64,000 nt of DNA, from the NCBI GenBank assembly GCA_017893485.1, contig CM030364.1:39349825-39413824 (forward strand), written 5' to 3'. The notes under the pieces are model-generated. The model searched no databases. It was not told where the DNA came from and saw only the letters and a program-made list of their open reading frames with translations. A program made the position numbers and the translations under genes. Source of the stretch: Hemerocallis citrina (Eukaryota > Streptophyta > Magnoliopsida > Asparagales > Asphodelaceae). Numbering within the stretch: the stretch's first letter is position 1; each line of letters starts with the position of its first letter. Positions 58,927 to 64,000 of the stretch are shown piece after piece.

Positions 58927-59212
58927 AACGTGACTAGGGCTACGAATGAACCGAGCTACTCGGCTCGAGCTCGGTTAATGCTTGGCTCGTGACGAGCTCG
59001 AAAGTGAGCTCGATAACGTAAACGAGCTGAGCCCGAGTCTCATGGTACTCAGGTTGTTAGGTAAAAGCATGCGAGTACTCGGCTCGAACTCGGTCAAAGC
59101 TCCACTCGTGTCGAGCTCAAGCTTGAAAGCGAGCTTGATAACATCAACAAGCCGAGCTCGAGCTTCAAGATACTCCTCGGTTTGCAGCTCTAAACAAACC
59201 CTAAACGTGACT
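58927..59212. mobile_element. MITE with 9-bp TSD and CTCGGCTCGAGCTCGG repeats
   Basis: AACGTGACT flanks both sides (58,927-58,935 and 59,204-59,212), a Mutator-size duplication. Inside, CTCGGCTCGAGCTCGG and GAGCTCGAAAG-type palindromic text recurs. The ends are poorly inverted, so the class is tentative. Confidence 0.6.
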
Positions 59213-59367
59213 ACAGTTGTCAATAGCACGATTACCCTGAGCGAGGTTTTATGTTGACCAAAAGAGTAGGGGGGTTGAGCATGGAATATTTTCCCAAAAC
59301 GACCCTTTTTTGAAAGTTTTTCCCAAACCGACCTACTTTTTTTTTAATTCCCAAAGCGACCCACTCG

Positions 59368-60175
59368 GTCTTTGAATGACCGAGTCTAGTACAAACTAGC
59401 GCGGTCTTTCAAAGACCGAGTCTTGCACTTCGAAAAATCGAAGAGCAAGACTCGGTCTTTGAAAGACCGCGCTAGTTTGTACTAAGACTCGGTCTTTCTT
59501 GCACTTTGGGGTTTTAATATCGCAGATCTCCTTTATTCTTCTTCTCTCTCTCTCTACTTTACTCTATTCTATTTTTCTAACCCATCTTCCTAAATCTAGG
59601 GCGACCTCCTACCCACAAAATCTACGAGAATACGCAACGACATGGATGTGAGAGATAATTCTAGCAGGGGTACGGAAATGAAATGTTGAAGTTGCGGTTT
59701 GGAAGGACACAACAAGCGTCGATGTACTAACAGAGCATCTCAAAACAATTAAATTTTGATTATGTGCTTTCTAGTGTGTTTGTAATATTTATATCGAACT
59801 AAGCACTTAGTTTGGATATGTTTAATTGTCAAAAAAGTATGATTGATTGAGGTTTAAATATTGTCCAAAGAGAGTTTTTTGGATTCATTAAGTTTCAATT
59901 ATATTCGATTCAAAGTGTCTTGAAGTTTCAAAAAAATTCAATCAGCCTCAAGACTCGGTCTTTCAAATATCGTTGTCATTTTGCTGATTGCAAAATTTTG
60001 CTTACAGACTTAAGACTCGGTCTTTCAAAGACCGAGTCTAGTTATATTTAGAATGGTCTTTGAAAGACCGAGTCTAGTATAAACTAGCGTAGTCTTTCAA
60101 AGACCGACTCGGTCTTTGAAAGACCGCGCTAGTTTATACTAGACTCGGTCTTCGGTCTTTCAAAGACCGAGTCTT
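59368..60175. repeat. Palindrome array D (GACTCGGTCTTT...AAAGACCGAGTC)
   Basis: About ten copies. 60,014-60,038 is perfect, with 12-bp arms GACTCGGTCTTT/AAAGACCGAGTC around one base. Copies are joined into two longer hairpins (59,387-59,484 and 60,064-60,152) described under findings. Confidence 0.85.
59600..59752 (+). pseudogene. MULE transposase C-terminal zinc-knuckle fossil
   Basis: The frame reads TRIRNDMDVRDNSS, then C-stop-SCGLEGHNKRRC and TNRASQNN before TAA. It aligns with TRIRNDMDAQEGG and the knuckle of the transposase at 49.6-50.2 kb. An in-frame TGA (59,687-59,689) sits in the knuckle and GRPPTHK upstream is in another frame. Confidence 0.7.
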
Positions 60176-60294
60176 GCACTTTAGGAGTTTTAACTGCGCA
60201 TATCTCCTTTCTTCTTCTTCTTTCTCTCTCTACTTTACTCTATTCTATTTCTCCAACTCATCGTCTATTTCTCCAACTCATCAGAGGTAGCATG

Positions 60295-60595
60295 TCCACG
60301 TCATCTTCACAACATCTCCATAATTCCAGAAACTCATTAACATCTCCACAATATCAACAAACTCATTAACATCTCCACAATATCAACAAACTCATTTACA
60401 TCTCCACAATATCAAAAATCTCATTAACATCTCCACAACCACATCATCTCCAACATCTCCACAACCACATCAACAATCTCATTAACATCTCCACAATTTC
60501 AATAACATCTCCACAATATTGTTAATATCATATCCACAACCACATCAATAATTTCAATAACATCTCCACAATATCATCTCAACATATGCCCAACA
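60295..60595. repeat. CATCTCCACAATATCAACAA minisatellite
   Basis: A unit of about 30 bp (ACTCATTAACATCTCCACAA) is repeated roughly ten times with variation. Non-coding. Confidence 0.8.
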
Positions 60596-60680
60596 GAACA
60601 TTGAAAAAACTAGTGACATTAACAACATACTACTCTAAACTCGAGACAGAACATTAAAAAACTACAAAATCAAACTAACT

Positions 60681-60884
60681 ATAAAATAATTAATAGTAAC
60701 TAGTAATATAGATTGAAAAAAATAATAATAACACATATGATAGATGTAGAAGCAAAAAAGGTAATTAATTAAATGTGCATATAAGTATATCTGTATTATA
60801 AATAATAAAGTTGAAGTAGTATAAGCTTAGTTGTAAAAGATTATAAAATGGTATAAATTAGTACAAAAATTAAATAGTGGTAAG

Positions 60885-60952
<68 letters not shown>

Positions 60953-63900
60953 TATAAGTGGGGTTTATTAAAGTAGAAAATCTCTTTTGTTGTGGGTTCG
61001 CCTCGTTGGTGTCCAACTGCAGGCTTGCCTCCTTAACATCAAGTTGTAGATTTGCTTCCACGACATCTGGTTGCAGGTTGCCTTCTGGACATTTGGTTGC
61101 ATATTTTGCCTTCCCGACATCCAGTTGCAGTTTGCCTCCATTGATGTCTAGTTGCATATTTTCCCTCTCGACATCAGGTTGCACCAAAATGCTGATTGGA
61201 AAGATGTAATCTTCCATATGTACTTGGATATTAGATGTTTAATGAAGTATGATGTTAAGTTTTTGAAATAGATGTAAAAGTTGGGATAGTAAGAGAAGGA
61301 AATGAAGTAGAAAATTACAACAATAAAATATTAAAATAGAAATATATATATTATAAATATCGAATATATAAAATTAGTAGTTTTGAAAATGATTTATAAC
61401 ATTAAGACAAAATAGAATAAAGTATATGCAAGAGCTTAAATACAAATAAGAACATTAATTATGTAGTGTAGTAAATTAGGATAATAAACATAAATAATTA
61501 TATATATATAAATATAAATATGTAGTAATTAGACAAGTGTAAAATGATATGTATAGTAAGTATGTTGAAATATATGGTATATATGGAAATCAGTGTATGA
61601 AATGAACTTAATGCCAAATGCAGACTTTACACTACGATGACACTAATGCATATTTGTTCGGATTCTACACATCCCATACTACATAGGTCCGAGGGCAAGC
61701 ACTTACGTACTCCACATTATAGGGTTAAATCCCTCGCCATGCTACCTACTACTATGACTACTACAAGATTTATACACTACAAGTATTGGATTTTGCCCCG
61801 GAATATTTGAGATTAATCCCACTCCGTGGATCATTCTGTGGCTTATTTCATCCATCGTCCTTGAATACTGGGGATTGTCTCGCTCCGCGAGTCATCCTGG
61901 AACCCTCATCGCACAAATGCCCAATGAGCGTCGCTCTTGTCCCGGAATACTGGAGATTAATCTCGCTCTATGGATCATTCTGTGACCTATTTCATCCATC
62001 GTCCCAGTATATTGGGGATTGTCTCACTTTGCGGATCATCCTGGAGTTCATAACTCGTGTTTGCTATTGTTTCATCATATATCTAACTAGGTGCCTGTTC
62101 TTAAGTTTAAATTGTATTTATTAAGACCTAGAGCTCGCTTACCCCTCCGGGCTTAAACAAAAACACTGAGAAAGTTACCCCACATTGGCCACTCAAGAGA
62201 AAGTCAATCCACATTGGTTACTTCTCAAATTCCATATATCACAACTGTAGCGCCCCGAGATCCACATATAGGAAACTCGTGACACAACCCAAGATCATTG
62301 CTTCAAATGAGTACATAATACAGAAAAGAAATTACAGGAAATTTAAAACTTACATTGTTCAGAATTTTTTTTACTTTTCACTTGGAATACTCCACGGCCC
62401 AAAACTCTTTTGTTCCCATGATCAATTCCTACAATCCAACTGTGGGCACGTCAGTTGAATACAACCTATGAAGCACGAATACGGGTACGGGGTGCGGGTA
62501 CGACATGACACGGATACGGGAATACGTGATTTTATAAAAAAGTAGGATACAGGTGCGTTGTGGGTACGTTAAATATAAAATAATTTATATTATATTATAG
62601 ATACAAAAAAAAAATTCTTCTTAAAAATGCAAACATTTAAACCATTTCATAGAGCTATAAGAATACATTATAATTATGAGCATTTTAGAAAAGAAATGAT
62701 AATCTAACTATCAAATCTTTGGGTAGTCTTGTTTTGTGTTTGAGCATAATTGTAAACAAAAAACTTTTGAAATTACTCTAGGACCTCATGCATTTATCTA
62801 AATATAATTGTGTCTAAAGTTTGTGAAAAATGCATTTGGGTATGCACCCGGGAGTACCCAAGGAGTATCGGCATCCGATACACACCCGATACGGGTACGT
62901 CGACCATTTGGAAGTATCTGTGCTTCCTAGAATACAACTGACGCAAAACGGATGAAAACCACAATTTCCTAATCCTCAACAAACAATCCTTAATGCACAA
63001 AGAAAGAAACGTGGAAATCATGTAATAGGGGTGTTGTTGTATGTTATGATCTAGGATCTAATGCACAATTCAAAAGCACACGATGCTCTTATTCTAATGC
63101 ATACTTGATTCGGAAATATATGCATCCCATACTACATATATCCTAGTCAAGCATGAGCGTACTTCAGATTATAGGGTTCACTTCCTCGCAATGCAAACCT
63201 ATTCTTGTACTCTTCCCTGTTCCTGACATTTATTTAGTGACTGGTACAGCTGCAGTAAATACGGTCTATTCAGTCAACTGCATCGGATCGGTGGACTTTC
63301 TCCACTCCCGAAAGTCGGTGATCACCCCGATCTATCGAAATCGGTGGTCTCTCTCCACTCCGCCGGCTGGTGGTCTCTCTCCACTCCCGATAGGCTGGTG
63401 ATCATTCAGCTCAACTGCAATCCTGTCGGAATCGGTGGTCTTTCTCCACACGCGGACTCTACCATAAGTTATCCGTACATAGGGCGAATCGGCAGGCCTT
63501 TCCCTACTCCACCAGAGACTGAGTTATACTCTACCTCATAGTTCATATGGATAACTTAGAACATAAACGTACTCATAAGGGTCCATTCCCTTAGATTTCA
63601 ACATCTCTATCACTAAATCTCAGAAATCAACAGTCGAGACTGTGCTGCACTCGTTTTAAATAAGACGACATCGCACGTGTCCCTTTGACAGGTGAGTACA
63701 CTCCCAACTAGTGTCTGTCCTTATTTTATTGGTCATGCGATCTTATTAACATTGTTATCCTTTATTTCCTATTTAATTTATTCTTATTCTTAATATATTT
63801 TACTTAGTTTCTTATTCAATGATAGTTGGTTACTAGGTAATTTTTAAACCTAGATCCAAGGTTAGTCTTGTCTAACAACAAGTTATCTAACTCAAGTATG

Positions 63901-64000
63901 AGTTCAATTCAATTATCAGATTAAGCTATTGGTTTAGCTACTTGTCATATATATCAAAACTAGTATTTAATGTGTATTTACTTAAATGTATAACAAAGGG
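60681..64000 (+). repeat. Segmental duplication, copy 2 (runs off the window)
   Basis: A direct duplicate of 44,368-47,693. It contains the TA microsatellite (60,886-60,955), the LQLD repeat frame (60,958-61,217), the LTR fragment, the LTR start at 62,246 and the MITE. The junction at 60,681 is abrupt, after the minisatellite and about 80 bp of unrelated DNA. Confidence 0.9.
62466..62929. mobile_element. Mutator-type MITE with 9-bp TSD (copy 2)
   Basis: The duplicate of 46,140-46,622, with the same GAATACAAC flanks (62,457-62,465 and 62,930-62,938) and a 20-bp internal deletion near 62,833. Confidence 0.78.

Larger units (their letters stand above)
59283..60200. mobile_element. Non-autonomous MULE relative with palindrome array D
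   Basis: The left end (GGAATATTTTCCCAAAACG, then GACCY and ACTTTTT lines) matches in inverted orientation the segment 53,350-53,430 of the PMD-MULE. The interior has a transposase C-terminal zinc-knuckle fossil. A GCACTTTGGGGTTTTAA...CTCTCTACTTTACTCT block occurs twice, at 59,500-59,580 and 60,176-60,250. The right edge is not defined and no TSD is seen. Confidence 0.55.

Noticed and set aside
44368..64000. The 3.3 kb direct repeats as LTRs of one 20 kb element
   Set aside because: The segment edges lack TG...CA, primer site and purine tract, and internal insertions are shared, so segmental duplication fits better.

Overview
The window is plant nuclear DNA, most likely from a flowering plant (probably a eudicot). 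It is AT-rich, intron-bearing and dominated by transposable elements. It contains Ty1/copia and Ty3/gypsy LTR retrotransposons, TRIMs, a plant L1-type LINE, a Helitron, hAT, MULE and PIF/Harbinger derivatives, and fragments of plant genes (isoamylase 3, an oligouridylate-binding protein, a BEACH-domain protein). I see no intact host gene and no convincing tRNA or rRNA gene. Domain names come from reading the translations, not from searches.

Layout. 1-4.26 kb is quiet intergenic DNA with one PIF/Harbinger MITE that carries an array of short palindromes. 4.28-12.35 kb is a minus-strand SIRE/Maximus-like copia element with LTRs, gag remnants and an extra 3' ORF but no visible pol; an unclassified 2.4 kb element with inverted ends sits in its gag. 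12.35-19.7 kb is a degraded hAT-like (TTF/ZMYM-type) transposase gene split by a minus-strand LINE with a 17-bp target duplication; the LINE reverse transcriptase is split by a three-LTR TRIM array. A Helitron follows at 19.79 kb, then a second palindrome array and a small MULE MITE.

21.1-35.1 kb is a nest of insertions. A TATA box and 5' leader (21.18 kb) and the first coding exon of a probable BEACH-domain protein B gene (34.98-35.10 kb) are separated by a gypsy element (21,293-34,826, 5-bp TSD). Most of the gypsy pol is replaced by host gene fragments. A copia element (22.5-32.7 kb) interrupts one of those fragments, and a 3.6 kb unclassified insert sits between the copia 5' LTR and gag.

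35.6-39.4 kb holds a hAT MITE, a SANT/Myb-like ORF remnant, a TRIM and a solo LTR nested in the TRIM. 39.65-49.3 kb is long LTR-like sequence of two related families plus an AT-rich, non-coding internal region. 49.3-53.4 kb is a MULE carrying a transposase C-terminus and a convergent plant-mobile-domain gene, with a third palindrome array. 55.3-56.5 kb is a copia remnant; 56.5-58.3 kb a LINE-like GC-rich retroposon; 58.7-59.2 kb two MITEs; 59.3-60.2 kb a fourth palindrome array with two near-perfect long hairpins; 60,681-64,000 a near-identical direct duplicate of 44,368-47,693.

The most unusual theme is recurrent short palindromes. Four arrays, each with its own sequence but the same design, sit in or beside DNA-transposon sequence. 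A fifth palindrome centred on GTCGAC lies upstream of the TATA box in the U3 of four different LTR families.
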